The notes: generated from the sequence alone by a model not told the origin. 64,000 bases of DNA from Xanthobacter sp. NM-25 (GCF_022138605.1 NZ_JACBFS010000007.1:51001-115000); one strand, 5' to 3'. Numbered from the stretch's first letter, positions 33,257 through 42,843 are shown. A program made the numbers and translations.

Positions 33257-34747
33257 TCAGTCGAACAGGGACAATTGCTCGCCCACGGGCTTGCGCCGCC
33301 GGAAGTGGGCCGTCGTGAGCTTCAGCCCCCGGCCCTGCAGGCCGAGGCGCCGGGCGGCGATCTCGAAACGCCGCCCCAGGGTCCAGGCATAGGGGCCATC
33401 GCCGCGCATGCGGGCGCCGAATTCGGAATCGTAATCCTTGCCGCCGCGCATCTGCTGCAGCAGCGCCAGAACGTGGCGGGCCTTGTCGGGGAAATGGGTC
33501 ACCAGCCACTCGCGGAACAGGTCGGCCACCTCCAGGGGCAGGCGCAGCAGCACATAGCCGGCCTCGCTCGCCCCCGCCGCCTTGGCCGCATCGAGAATGC
33601 GTTCCAGCTCCATGTCGTTGAGGGCGGGGATGAGCGGCGCCGTCATCACCGCCGTGGGAATGCCCGCCTCGCTGAGCCGCTGCAGGGTGCCGAGCCGCCG
33701 CTGCGGGCTCGCCGCCCGCGGCTCCATCAGCCGCGACAGGTGGGGATCGAGGGTGGTGATGGACACCGCCACCTTCACCAGCCCTTTCTCCGCCATGGGC
33801 GCGAGAATATCGATGTCGCGCGCCACCAGGCCGGATTTGGTGACGATGGCCACCGGATGGCCGAACTCCCGCAGCACCTCCAGCAGCCGCCGGGTCACCT
33901 GATATTGCCGCTCGATGGGCTGGTAGGGATCGGTATTGGTGCCCATGGCAATCACCCGCGGCTGGTAGCCGGGATGGGACAATTCCCGCGCCAGCAGCTC
34001 CGGCGCGTCGGGCTTCACGAACAGCTTGGCCTCGAAATCAAGACCCGCCGACAATCCGTGATAGGCGTGGGTCGGCCGGGCGAAGCAATAGACGCAGCCA
34101 TGCTCGCAGCCCCGATAGGGATTGATGGAGCGGTCGAACCCCACATCCGGCGACTGGTTGCGGGTGATGACCGTGCGGGCGCGCTCCTCCGTCACCTCGG
34201 TCTTGAAGGCGGGCAGGTCCTCCAGGCTCTGCCAGCCATCGTCGAACCGCACCCGGGCCGCCGGCTCGAACCGCCCGGCCGCATTGGAGACCGCGCCCCG
34301 CCCGCGCCGGCGACCGGCCGCCACCTCGGCTTCCGGCCGCATTGCCTCTGCCGGCGCGGGTACCACGGTGGGCTCCACGGCCTCGATGCTCTGAGCGTCT
34401 TCGGCCTCGCGCGCCCTGCGGGCCCGATCCTGGTCCAGCCGACCGTACACCCGCGCCCGTCCGGGCGCGGCCCCCTCCCCCGGGAGCCCCCTCGCCTTGC
34501 GGCTTCCCTTACCACTTCCCTTACCAGTTCCCTTACCACTTGCCTTGGCACCTGCCTTGGCACCTGCCTTACCGCCTCCTTGGCCGTTCCCTTTGTTCTC
34601 GCCCTCGCCCCTGGTCCCGCCTTGGGGCACCACGGACGCCGCCCGGACGGCCATCGGAGCCGCCATCTGGGGCACACATGCCAGCAGGTCCCCCGCCGGT
34701 GCGGACGGGGGCGGCGCGGGTGCGCGTGGGGGGCGATGCAAGTTCAT
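33257..34747 (-). CDS. PA0069-family radical SAM protein
   Basis: Iron-sulfur enzyme using S-adenosylmethionine radicals, distantly like spore photoproduct lyase; substrate unknown. The cluster motif is CEHGCVYC with C214, C218 and C221, preceded by RSINPYRG. Later text includes VIAMGTNTDPYQPIER, VTKSGLVARDIDIL and the C-terminal LKLTTAHFRRRKPVGEQLSLFD-type end. The first ~150 residues are an extension of low complexity, with a Lys/Gly/Ala repeat (about residues 58-85, units like GKGTGKGS). The repeat is also visible in DNA at 34504-34572. Confidence 0.88.
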   Translation of the reverse strand: MNLHRPPRAPAPPPSAPAGDLLACVPQMAAPMAVRAASVVPQGGTRGEGENKGNGQGGGKAGAKAGAKASGKGTGKGSGKGSRKARGLPGEGAAPGRARVYGRLDQDRARRAREAEDAQSIEAVEPTVVPAPAEAMRPEAEVAAGRRRGRGAVSNAAGRFEPAARVRFDDGWQSLEDLPAFKTEVTEERARTVITRNQSPDVGFDRSINPYRGCEHGCVYCFARPTHAYHGLSAGLDFEAKLFVKPDAPELLARELSHPGYQPRVIAMGTNTDPYQPIERQYQVTRRLLEVLREFGHPVAIVTKSGLVARDIDILAPMAEKGLVKVAVSITTLDPHLSRLMEPRAASPQRRLGTLQRLSEAGIPTAVMTAPLIPALNDMELERILDAAKAAGASEAGYVLLRLPLEVADLFREWLVTHFPDKARHVLALLQQMRGGKDYDSEFGARMRGDGPYAWTLGRRFEIAARRLGLQGRGLKLTTAHFRRRKPVGEQLSLFD

Positions 34748-34924
34748 GGCGCAAAGCTAACACCCGACCGCGAACATAACAAGAACATCTGTGCGGAAAG
34801 GAGCCTCGGCCGGCCCCATGACGCTTGAGGCGCGCCTTTGCTCTATTGTACGCTGCAGCAGCGGTTGCCAGACGCTATGCCGTCCTTTAAAGCCGCAGAA
34901 GGCTTATGCGCCAGGGGGGATAAG

Positions 34925-35077
34925 ATGGCGGATCATGCGACGATCGAATACGCCACTGCCGACGGCAACGACTATGCCGAGCACCAGCGCACCTATGCCT
35001 TGTTCACGGCGCTCACCAAATGGGTGACCATCGCGATCGCCGTCATCCTCGCCCTGATGTGGATCTTCCTCCTCTGA
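34925..35077 (+). CDS. aa3-type cytochrome c oxidase subunit IV
   Basis: A 50-residue protein with one C-terminal transmembrane helix (WVTIAIAVILALMWIFLL) after a short acidic start (MADHATIEYATADGNDY). It fits the small bacterial aa3 oxidase subunit IV family. A G-rich ribosome site (AGGGGGGATA) just before the ATG supports this start over an upstream in-frame one at 34838. It sits 34 bases before pntAA, an arrangement common in Rhizobiales. Confidence 0.85.
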   Translation: MADHATIEYATADGNDYAEHQRTYALFTALTKWVTIAIAVILALMWIFLL

Positions 35078-35111
35078 GCCTTGTGCGCCCGGAGCACTGG
35101 AGACTTCTCAA

Positions 35112-36272
35112 ATGAAAATCGCTGTCCCCGCCGAGGCCGACCTCGGTGAGCCGCGGGTCGCTGCGACCCCGGATACGGTGAAGCGTCTCGTGGCGCTCGG
35201 CGCCGATGTGACCGTCGAAAGCGGAGCAGGCGTCAAATCCGGCATCCTCGATGCCGAATATGTGGCGACCGGCGCCACCATCGCAGCATCCGCCGCCGAG
35301 ACCCTCGCCGGCGCCGAAGTGGTACTCAAAGTCCGTCGTCCCACGGAAGCCGAACTTTCGTTGTACAAACCCGGCACCCTGGTGCTCGCCATCATGGACC
35401 CCCACGGCCACGATGACGCTCTCGCCGCCATGGCCAAGGCCGGCGTCAGCGCCTTCGCCATGGAGCTGATGCCCCGCATCACCCGTGCGCAGGTGATGGA
35501 CGTCCTGTCCTCGCAGGCCAACCTCGCGGGCTATCGCGCCATCATCGACGCGTCCTACGAGTTCAACCGCGCTTTGCCGCAGATGATGACCGCCGCCGGC
35601 ACCGTGCCGGCCGGCCGCGTCTTCATCATGGGCGCCGGCGTCGCCGGCCTGCAGGCCATCGCCACCGCCCGGCGCCTCGGCGCCATCGTCACGGCGACCG
35701 ACGTGCGCCCCGCCTCCAAGGACCAGGTCTCCTCCCTCGGCGCCAAGTTCATCGCCGTGGAGGACGAGGAGTTCAAGCAGGCCGAAAGCGCCACCGGCTA
35801 TGCCAAGCCCATGTCGGCCGAATACCAGGCCAAGCAGGCGGCGCTGGTGGCCGAGCACATCAAGAAGCAGGACATCGTGGTCACCACCGCCCTCATCCCC
35901 GGCCGGCCCGCGCCGCGCCTGGTGAGCGCCGAGATGGTGGCCTCCATGCGTCCCGGCTCGGTCATCGTCGATCTGGCGGTGGAGCGCGGCGGCAACGTGG
36001 AAGGCGCGGTGCCCGGCGAAGTGGTGGAGATCGGCGGTGTGAAGATCATCGGCCATCTCAACGTGCCGGGCCGGCTCTCCGCCTCCGCCTCGCCGCTCTA
36101 TGCCAAGAACCTCTACAACTTCTTTGAGACCATGGTGGACAAGTCGGCCAAGACGCTGGCGGTCAAGTGGGACGACGAGCTGGTGAAAGCCACCCTGCTC
36201 ACCCGCGACGGCGCCGTCGTGCATCCGAACTTCGCCCCGAAGGCCCCGAACACCGAGGGAGCTGCACAATGA
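35112..36272 (+). CDS. pntAA: NAD(P) transhydrogenase subunit alpha part 1
   Basis: NAD(H)-binding subunit of the proton-translocating transhydrogenase that makes NADPH at the expense of the proton gradient. The 386 residues show MKIAVPAEADLGEPRVAATP at the N-terminus and the Rossmann motif GAGVAGLQAIATARRLGA, followed by DVRPASKDQVSSLGAKFI. The stop overlaps the pntAB start as ATGA, so the split alpha subunit is translated in a coupled way. Confidence 0.97.
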   Translation: MKIAVPAEADLGEPRVAATPDTVKRLVALGADVTVESGAGVKSGILDAEYVATGATIAASAAETLAGAEVVLKVRRPTEAELSLYKPGTLVLAIMDPHGHDDALAAMAKAGVSAFAMELMPRITRAQVMDVLSSQANLAGYRAIIDASYEFNRALPQMMTAAGTVPAGRVFIMGAGVAGLQAIATARRLGAIVTATDVRPASKDQVSSLGAKFIAVEDEEFKQAESATGYAKPMSAEYQAKQAALVAEHIKKQDIVVTTALIPGRPAPRLVSAEMVASMRPGSVIVDLAVERGGNVEGAVPGEVVEIGGVKIIGHLNVPGRLSASASPLYAKNLYNFFETMVDKSAKTLAVKWDDELVKATLLTRDGAVVHPNFAPKAPNTEGAAQ

Positions 36273-36727
36273 GCCCCATCACTGCTGATGCCGCAGCCGC
36301 CGCAGCGGCGGCCCAGGCGCGCGCCGCCGCCGAAGTGGCCCGCCAGGCCGCCGAGGCCGCGCAGATCTATGCCGACCAGGCCGCCACCGTGCTGGGCGCG
36401 GCCGCCCATGCCGCCACCGGCGGCGCCATCGACCCGTTCGTGTTCCGCCTCTCCATCTTCGTTTTGGCGGTGTTCGTGGGCTATTACGTGGTGTGGTCGG
36501 TGACCCCGGCGCTCCACACCCCGCTGATGAGCGTCACCAACGCCATCTCCTCGGTGATCGTGGTGGGCGCGCTGCTCGCCGTCGGCGTCACCACCGTGGG
36601 GGATGCCTCCCACGCCTGGGGGGCGCGGATCTTCGGCTTCATTGCCCTCATCCTCGCATCGGTGAACATCTTCGGCGGGTTCCTGGTGACCAGCCGCATG
36701 CTCGCCATGTACTCGAAGAAGAAGTGA
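36269..36727 (+). CDS. pntAB: NAD(P) transhydrogenase subunit alpha part 2
   Basis: Short membrane subunit of the transhydrogenase; 152 residues. An Ala-rich amphipathic start (about 50 residues) precedes three or four helices (FVFRLSIFVLAVFVGYYVVW, SVIVVGALLAVGV, IFGFIALILASVNIFGGF). Its ATG overlaps the pntAA stop, and GAGGGAG lies upstream. The N-terminal Ala-rich arm is longer than in many PntAB proteins. Confidence 0.95.
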   Translation: MSPITADAAAAAAAAQARAAAEVARQAAEAAQIYADQAATVLGAAAHAATGGAIDPFVFRLSIFVLAVFVGYYVVWSVTPALHTPLMSVTNAISSVIVVGALLAVGVTTVGDASHAWGARIFGFIALILASVNIFGGFLVTSRMLAMYSKKK

Positions 36728-36737
36728 GGCCCGCGAC

Positions 36738-38144
36738 ATGACCGCAACCCTCGCGGCCCTGCTCTATCTCGTTGCAGGCGTCCTGTTCATCCTCGCCCTG
36801 CGTGGCCTCAGCCATCCCACCACCTCGCGGCAGGGCAACCTGTTCGGCATGGTGGGCATGACGGTGGCCGTGCTCACCACCCTCGCCCTGCAGCCCCCCT
36901 CCGATCTGGTGGGCTGGGTGCTGGTGATCGCCGGTATCGCCATCGGCGGCGGCATCGGCGCCGTGGTGGCGCGGCGCATCGCCATGACCCAGATGCCGCA
37001 GCTGGTGGCGGCCTTCCACTCGCTGGTGGGCCTTGCCGCGGTGCTGGTGGCGGCGGCCGCGCTCTATGCGCCGCGCGCCTTCGGCATCGGCGATCCCGGC
37101 CATCTGCACGGGGCGAGCCTCGTGGAGATGTCGCTGGGCGTGGCCATCGGCGCCATCACCTTCACCGGCTCGCTGATCGCCTTCGCCAAGCTCAATGGCA
37201 ACATGAGCGGCAAGCCGATCATGCTGCCGGCCCGGCACCTCATCAATGCCGGCCTCGGCCTGCTGCTGGTCATCCTGATCATCGCCTTCGTGCTCACCGG
37301 CTCGATCACGCTGTTCTGGATCATCACCATCCTGTCGCTGGTGCTCGGCGGCCTGCTCATCATCCCCATCGGCGGCGCCGACATGCCCGTCGTTGTGTCG
37401 ATGCTGAACTCCTACTCGGGCTGGGCGGCGGCCGGCATCGGCTTCACCTTGGGCAACACCGCGCTGATCATCACCGGCGCGCTGGTGGGCTCCTCGGGCG
37501 CCATCCTCTCCTACATCATGTGCAAGGGCATGAACCGGTCCTTCATCTCCGTCATCCTCGGCGGCTTCGGCGGTGACGCCGGCGCGGCGGCCGCGGCCGG
37601 CGGCGGCGAGGCCCGTCCGGTGAAGCAGGGTTCGGCGGACGATGCCGCCTACATCATGCGCAACGCCGAGAAGGTCATCATCGTGCCCGGCTACGGCATG
37701 GCGGTGGCCCAGGCCCAGCATGCCCTGCGCGAGATGGCCGAGTTCCTGAAGGAAGAAGGCGTCGAGGTGAAGTACGCCATCCACCCGGTGGCGGGCCGCA
37801 TGCCCGGGCACATGAACGTGCTGCTGGCGGAAGCCCAGGTGCCCTATGACGAGGTGTTCGAGCTCGAGGACATCAACTCCGAGTTCGCCCAGGCGGACGT
37901 GGCCTTCGTCATCGGCGCCAACGACGTGACCAACCCGGCCGCCAAGACCGACCCCAACTCGCCCATCTTCGGCATGCCGATCCTGGACGTGGAGAAGGCC
38001 AAAACCGTGCTCTTTATCAAGCGCGGCATGGCGGCGGGCTACGCCGGCGTGGAGAACGAACTGTTCTTCCGCGACAACACCATGATGCTGTTCGGCGACG
38101 CCAAGAAGGTGACCGAGGAGATCGTGAAGGCGTTCGGCCACTGA
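36738..38144 (+). CDS. pntB: NAD(P) transhydrogenase subunit beta
   Basis: Membrane and NADP(H)-binding subunit, 468 residues. About nine helices make up domain II; the soluble domain III has the NADP site GYGMAVAQAQHALREM, HPVAGRMPGHMNVLLAEA, GANDVTNPAAKTDPNSPI and the C-terminal FIKRGMAAGYAGVENELFF. It lies 10 bases after pntAB and is followed by two hairpins. Confidence 0.97.
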   Translation: MTATLAALLYLVAGVLFILALRGLSHPTTSRQGNLFGMVGMTVAVLTTLALQPPSDLVGWVLVIAGIAIGGGIGAVVARRIAMTQMPQLVAAFHSLVGLAAVLVAAAALYAPRAFGIGDPGHLHGASLVEMSLGVAIGAITFTGSLIAFAKLNGNMSGKPIMLPARHLINAGLGLLLVILIIAFVLTGSITLFWIITILSLVLGGLLIIPIGGADMPVVVSMLNSYSGWAAAGIGFTLGNTALIITGALVGSSGAILSYIMCKGMNRSFISVILGGFGGDAGAAAAAGGGEARPVKQGSADDAAYIMRNAEKVIIVPGYGMAVAQAQHALREMAEFLKEEGVEVKYAIHPVAGRMPGHMNVLLAEAQVPYDEVFELEDINSEFAQADVAFVIGANDVTNPAAKTDPNSPIFGMPILDVEKAKTVLFIKRGMAAGYAGVENELFFRDNTMMLFGDAKKVTEEIVKAFGH

Positions 38145-38150
38145 ACCCGC

Positions 38151-38175
38151 CCGGCCAGCGCCCGCCGCTGGCCGG
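38151..38175 (+). terminator. First hairpin after pntB
   Basis: Perfect 10-bp arms CCGGCCAGCG and CGCTGGCCGG with loop CCCGC. It has no T-run and precedes the stronger hairpin below. Confidence 0.5.
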
Positions 38176-38188
38176 AGACTCTCATCGA

Positions 38189-38220
38189 ACGGCCGCCGGG
38201 CCCCGTCCGGCGGCCGTTTT
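38189..38220 (+). terminator. Rho-independent terminator after pntB
   Basis: Perfect 11-bp arms ACGGCCGCCGG (38189-38199) and CCGGCGGCCGT (38207-38217), followed by TTT. Confidence 0.8.
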
Positions 38221-38614
38221 CATGCGCCACCACGGGCGGGGCGCCAGGGCGGATTGATCCCGGTCCACGCCGCTGGCCTGTGCTCACGGTTTTCTTGCGG
38301 GCAGCCGGTATCCTCTGCACTGCAAATGGCTTTACTATCGGCGCCGTCCGGCCGGACGCGGGTGACCCCGCGCTCGGTTCGGCATGGCAAGACCCCAGCC
38401 GGGCGATCCGGGCCGCTGGGGAAGGGGGTTGAAGGGTGAAGGGGCGAGCGTTGCACGGGCGCGCCATCCACGGCGCGGCGGTCGTCGAGCGGGCGTTTGA
38501 AGCAGGCCGGAGCGCCGCGATGGCCCTGGGCCGTGCGGCGACGCGCCACCCGCCGCATGCGCCCCCCCCTCTGCCGGACTCCCGCCGCGTTTCCCCGACC
38601 GGACGAGGCCGCCC
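38221..38614 (+). promoter_or_regulatory. Non-coding gap before the TreY-like gene
   Basis: About 390 bases with no supported gene. An open frame at 38436-38618 (Arg/Pro/Ala-rich) ends in a GTGA overlap with the TreY-like start, but it has no family similarity I recognise. No promoter boxes could be fixed. Confidence 0.3.
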
Positions 38615-41377
38615 GTGAGCCTTCCGCGTGGCATGGCCCGTCTGCGGCTGAACAAGAACGTCTCCTTCGACACCGCACTGGCGCTGGTGGACTATTTCGC
38701 CGATCTCGGCGTCAGCCATCTCCACCTCTCGCCGCTGCTCGCCTCCCGCCCGGGACTGGCGGGAGGCGTGCTGGACCATACCCAGGTCGACCCGGTGCTG
38801 GGCGGCGAGGCTGGCCTGCGCCGGCTGGTGGCGGCGCTGCGGCGGCGGCAGATGGGCCTGGTGGCGGACATCGCCCCCGCTTATCTGGCGGTGGGCGGCG
38901 CCGATAGCCCGGTGTGGGCCGATATCCTCGAATGGGGCCGCGACGCCAGCCATGCCCATTGGCTCGACGTCGACTGGCGCGGCGGCGAAAGCGGTCTGCG
39001 CAATACCCTGCTGGCGCCCTTCCTCGACCAGCCCTATGGCGCGGCGCTCGCCGCCGGTACCGTGGCGCTCGCCTTCGATGCCGCCCGCGGCCGCTTCGAG
39101 GTGCGCCACGGCCCCCACACCTTTCCCATCTGCCCGCGGGACTACAGCCAGATGCTGGAGGCCTCGCCCCTGCCCACAGCCGAGCAGATGCGCGCCGTGC
39201 TGGCGCGCCTGCCCCGCATGCGGCCGAGCCCGGCGGAGATCGCCGGCGCCAAGGCCAGCCTGGCGCGGCTCGCCGGCACCACGGAGGGCCGCTCGGTGGT
39301 GGCCGCCGTGCTGGCGGCGTTCGATGCCCGCACGGAGCTGGGCCGCGCCCGGCTCCACCGGCTGCTGGAGCGCCAGGCCTACCGGCTCGCCTGGTGGGGC
39401 ACGGCGGGCGACGAGCTGAACTGGCGCCACCATCCCGACACCCCGGCCCTGGCCGCCCTCCGGGTGGAGCGGGCCGACGTGTTCGACGCCACCCATACGG
39501 GGCTCTTGCGGCTTTATGGCGAAGGCCTGCTGGACGGCTTCGTCATCCAGCAATGGGACCTGCTGGCCGATCCCTTGAGCTATGCCCGCCGCCTGCGGCT
39601 GAAGCTGGACGCCCTGGCGGCCCACCGCCCGCGCGAGGCGGGCGCACTGTATCTCGCCGCCGGCACGGCGGGACCGACCACCGAGCGGGCCACCACCGGC
39701 GTGCTCATGGGCACTTCAGATGCCGCCCGCGACGACGCCCTCGGCGCGCTGTTCCACGACCCCACCGCCGCCACGCCCCTCACCGACATCTGGACCGCCA
39801 CGTCCGGTGACCGGCAGCGTTACGGCGACAAGCTCGCCAGCGTTCGCCGCGAGGCCATCCGCGATTGCCTCGGCGCCGAGCTGCAGCTGGTGGCCCGTGC
39901 GCTCCACGAGGTGGGCCAGGGGGATCTCACCACCCGCGACATCACCTTCGCCGCCATCAAGCGGGTGGTGCTGGAACTGGCGGTGGCCCTGCCGGTGCGC
40001 CGCACCTATGCCGATCTCGACGGGTTCGACGCCCGCGACGCCGCAGTGTTCCGCACCGCTCTCGAACGGGCCCGGCGACGCATCTCGCCGCTCGACAGCG
40101 CCGTGGCCGACCAGCTCGCCCAGTGGCTGGGCGATGAGCCACCCCGGCAATTGCGCGACATCGAGCAGAGCGGCGCCCGCGAGCATGCCATCGCCGCCTT
40201 CCAGCAGTTCACCGCCGCCCTGGCGCGGGTGGCGCTGGACGACACCCTGCTTTACCGGCTCGGCCGGCTGGTCTCCCGCAATGAGGTGGGGGCCGACCCC
40301 ACGTTGCTGGGCCTGTCGGTGGACGCCTTCCACCAGCGTGCGACGGCGCGTGCGCCGCAGGACCTGATCGCCACCACCGGTCCACGCCAGAAGCGCGGCG
40401 AGGATGCCCGCCTGCGGCTGGCGGTGCTCAGCGAAATGCCCGGCGAGTGGGAGCGGGCGCTGCGCCAGCTGGTGGAGCTCACCGCGCCCTTCCGCACCCG
40501 CCTCCAGGATGGCGTGGCCCCCGAGCCCACCGATGTGGTGCTGCTGCTGCAGACCCTGGTGGGCGCCTGGCCGGCCACCCTGCGCGCCGACGATGCCCTG
40601 GCCCTCGGCGACCTGCACGACCGACTGCAGGCCTGGTGGCTGAAGGCCATCCGCGGCGCCCGGGTGCGCACCCGGGCGGTGATGGGCAGTGCGGATTATG
40701 AAGCCGGCTGTCTCGCCTTCCTCAAGACTCTCATGGAGGAGCGCGACGGGATGCCGGCGCGGCGCCTGCTGGCCGAACTGGTGGCGCGGGTGGCCCGCGC
40801 CGGCGCGCTCAACGCCCTCTCCCACTGCGTGCTGAAGCTCACCCTGCCCGGCATCCCCGAACTGTTCCACGGCGGTGAATTCTGGGACCTCAGCCTGGAG
40901 GGAACGGACGTTGGCCGCGCGGGGGATTATCTGGGCCGCACCTCGGGCCTGACCGCCGGTGCCATGCCGGACAAGCTGATGGACACCTATCTCGATGGCC
41001 GGGTGAAGCAGGCCACGGTGGCGCGGCTGCTGGAGCTGCGGGGACGGCTGCCGGCCCTGTTCAGCCAGGGCGACTATGCGCCGTTAACGGTGGAAGGCCG
41101 GCTGGCCGAGCACGCCGTGGCCTTCTCCCGCCGCCATCGCGGCCAGCACATGGTGGTGGTGGCGACACGCCTGGCCCTGCGCCTGCTGGGGCCGGAAACC
41201 ACCACGCCGAAGGTGCCGACCCTGCGCTGGAGCGACACCGCCGTGGTGCTGCCCGATGCGCTCACCGGCACCTTCAGCGAGGCCCTCACCGGCCGCGTGG
41301 TCGACAGCCGGCTCGCCCGCTTCGATCTGTCCGACCTGCTGCTGACCTTCCCCGCGGCGGTGCTGGTGCGCAGCTAG
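38615..41377 (+). CDS. TreY-like protein with lost catalytic motifs (GH13 pseudoenzyme candidate)
   Basis: 920 residues that follow maltooligosyltrehalose synthase end to end: NKNVSFDTALALVDYFADLG, LHLSPLLASRPG, VDPVLGGEAGLRRLVAAL, VFDATHTGLLRLYGEG, LLLQTLVGAWP and LTLPGIPELFHGGEFWDLSL. The catalytic blocks are gone: region I reads DIAPAY, not D-x-x-P-N-H. Region II reads DGFVIQQWD (307-315), where active enzymes have RIDH, so nucleophile Asp is Q312. Region III reads LYLAAGTAG in place of the VEK Glu. The frame is intact and coding looks normal, so it is kept as a protein, but it should not make trehalose. No treZ or glycogen gene is nearby. Confidence 0.8.
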   Translation: MSLPRGMARLRLNKNVSFDTALALVDYFADLGVSHLHLSPLLASRPGLAGGVLDHTQVDPVLGGEAGLRRLVAALRRRQMGLVADIAPAYLAVGGADSPVWADILEWGRDASHAHWLDVDWRGGESGLRNTLLAPFLDQPYGAALAAGTVALAFDAARGRFEVRHGPHTFPICPRDYSQMLEASPLPTAEQMRAVLARLPRMRPSPAEIAGAKASLARLAGTTEGRSVVAAVLAAFDARTELGRARLHRLLERQAYRLAWWGTAGDELNWRHHPDTPALAALRVERADVFDATHTGLLRLYGEGLLDGFVIQQWDLLADPLSYARRLRLKLDALAAHRPREAGALYLAAGTAGPTTERATTGVLMGTSDAARDDALGALFHDPTAATPLTDIWTATSGDRQRYGDKLASVRREAIRDCLGAELQLVARALHEVGQGDLTTRDITFAAIKRVVLELAVALPVRRTYADLDGFDARDAAVFRTALERARRRISPLDSAVADQLAQWLGDEPPRQLRDIEQSGAREHAIAAFQQFTAALARVALDDTLLYRLGRLVSRNEVGADPTLLGLSVDAFHQRATARAPQDLIATTGPRQKRGEDARLRLAVLSEMPGEWERALRQLVELTAPFRTRLQDGVAPEPTDVVLLLQTLVGAWPATLRADDALALGDLHDRLQAWWLKAIRGARVRTRAVMGSADYEAGCLAFLKTLMEERDGMPARRLLAELVARVARAGALNALSHCVLKLTLPGIPELFHGGEFWDLSLEGTDVGRAGDYLGRTSGLTAGAMPDKLMDTYLDGRVKQATVARLLELRGRLPALFSQGDYAPLTVEGRLAEHAVAFSRRHRGQHMVVVATRLALRLLGPETTTPKVPTLRWSDTAVVLPDALTGTFSEALTGRVVDSRLARFDLSDLLLTFPAAVLVRS

Positions 41378-41462
41378 CGCCCCCTTCTCCCGAACGGGAT
41401 GCGGCCCGGCGCGAGGCCCCTGGAGCCCTTCAACAGGATAGCGCCCCTCATTGTCGGGCCCG

Positions 41463-42416
41463 TCAGCGGGGCGCCTGCGGCCGGGGCCGGCCCGGGCCAT
41501 CGGGCGGCGCGGGAATGAAGGCCGTGTGGTCGGAGGGGATGAGATCGAACCGCCCCTCCCGCCACGCCGCGCGCGCCGCGTCGATGCGGTCGAGGCGCGA
41601 GGAGACGAAATTCCACCAGATATAGCGAGGCCCCTCCAGCGGCGCGCCTCCCAGCACCAGCAGCCGCGCCGCCGTGCGGGCCCGCGCCGTGGTGGCAAGG
41701 CCGTTGCGGAGCACCAGCATGCGGCCTGGGGGAAAAAGGGTGCCGTCCACCTCCACCTCGCCCTCCAGCAGGAACACCGCACGTTCCTCCGCCTCCGCAT
41801 CCAGCGGCAGGGCCGCGCCGGGGGCGAGCACGGCATCCACATAGAGGGCCGGCGAGGCGAGCGGCACCGGGGCCCGCGCGCCGAACGCCTCGCCCAGGAT
41901 GACCCGCGCCGACACGCCGCCATCCTCCAGGCGCGGCAGCGCCTCGGCGCCCACATGGACGAAGGCGGGCGCCTCGTCCTCCTGCGCCTGCGGCAGCGCC
42001 AGCCACAGCTGCACCCCGGAGAGCGGCCCGCCGCCCGCCTTCACCCGCGCATCATGACGCTCGGAATGCACGATGCCGCGACCGGCCGTCATCAGGTTGA
42101 CGGCGCCGGGGGTGATCACCTGCGTGCTGCCGAGGCTGTCGCGATGGGTCATCTCCCCCTCGAGCAGATAGGTGACGGTGGCAAGGCCGATATGGGGATG
42201 GGGCAGCACATCATGGGCGTCGCCCGGGCCGAACCGCGCCGGGCCCATGCGATCGAAGAAGATGAAGGGGCCGATCATCTGGCCCTGGGGCGAGGGCAGC
42301 ACCCGCCCCACCTCCATGCCGCCGATGTCGCGCCGGCGCGGCACCAGCACCGTCTCGATGGCATCGCAGCCGGCGGCATCACCAGCCTCGGGATCAGGAC
42401 AGGGAAGGACGCTCAT
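41463..42416 (-). CDS. Pirin family protein
   Basis: Cupin-fold protein of about 317 residues with the pirin metal-site text: HPHIGLATVTYLLEGEMTHRD (the two His of HPHIG and the later His) and GRGIVHSERH. A C-terminal pirin domain follows (LEGPRYIWWNFVSSRLDRI). Some pirins dioxygenate quercetin; the role here is unknown. The start is ATG 42416 or four codons upstream. It is divergent from the TM2 gene and convergent with the TreY-like gene. Confidence 0.92.
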   Translation of the reverse strand: MSVLPCPDPEAGDAAGCDAIETVLVPRRRDIGGMEVGRVLPSPQGQMIGPFIFFDRMGPARFGPGDAHDVLPHPHIGLATVTYLLEGEMTHRDSLGSTQVITPGAVNLMTAGRGIVHSERHDARVKAGGGPLSGVQLWLALPQAQEDEAPAFVHVGAEALPRLEDGGVSARVILGEAFGARAPVPLASPALYVDAVLAPGAALPLDAEAEERAVFLLEGEVEVDGTLFPPGRMLVLRNGLATTARARTAARLLVLGGAPLEGPRYIWWNFVSSRLDRIDAARAAWREGRFDLIPSDHTAFIPAPPDGPGRPRPQAPR

Positions 42417-42564
42417 GGCGGGCTCCATCGGATCGGGGGATGAAAGATCGGGGAATGACGGTTCGCGCGCGCACGGTGCCGCGGGTGGTCACGTGGCTTG
42501 CCGACGCCATCGCCGACCGCCACAACAGGCCGACAGCCGCAACGGCGGCGAGAAGGAGACACCG

Positions 42565-42843
42565 ATGGCGCCCGACCTGCAACAGCGCATCTATATCGAA
42601 ACCCGCCTTGGCAACGAGGGGCCGAGCGCCGCCCTCGCCTATTTCTTCTGGCTGTTCCTCGGCATCGTCTCCGCCCACCGCTTCTATCTGGGCAAGACCG
42701 GCACGGCCATCCTGCAGATCATCTCCTATTTCTTTGTGATCGGGGTGATCTGGTTCCTGATCGACGCCCTGCTGCTGCCGGAGATGATCCGCGCCCGGCA
42801 GGACGAGATCCGCCGGCGCATCGCCGCCACCTTGCCCGCCTGA
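42565..42843 (+). CDS. TM2 domain membrane protein
   Basis: A 92-residue protein with two helices (SAALAYFFWLFLGIVSAHRF and ILQIISYFFVIGVIWFLI) joined by the TM2 signature HRFYLGKTG and ending in a charged tail (RARQDEIRRRI). AAGGAGA precedes the ATG. The function of bacterial TM2 proteins is largely unknown. It is convergent with typA across a perfect 15-bp hairpin. Confidence 0.88.
   Translation: MAPDLQQRIYIETRLGNEGPSAALAYFFWLFLGIVSAHRFYLGKTGTAILQIISYFFVIGVIWFLIDALLLPEMIRARQDEIRRRIAATLPA

Noticed and set aside
38436..38618. 60-codon frame that overlaps the TreY-like GTG as GTGA
   Set aside because: Arg/Pro/Ala-rich, no recognisable domain, no good ribosome site; the overlap may be chance.
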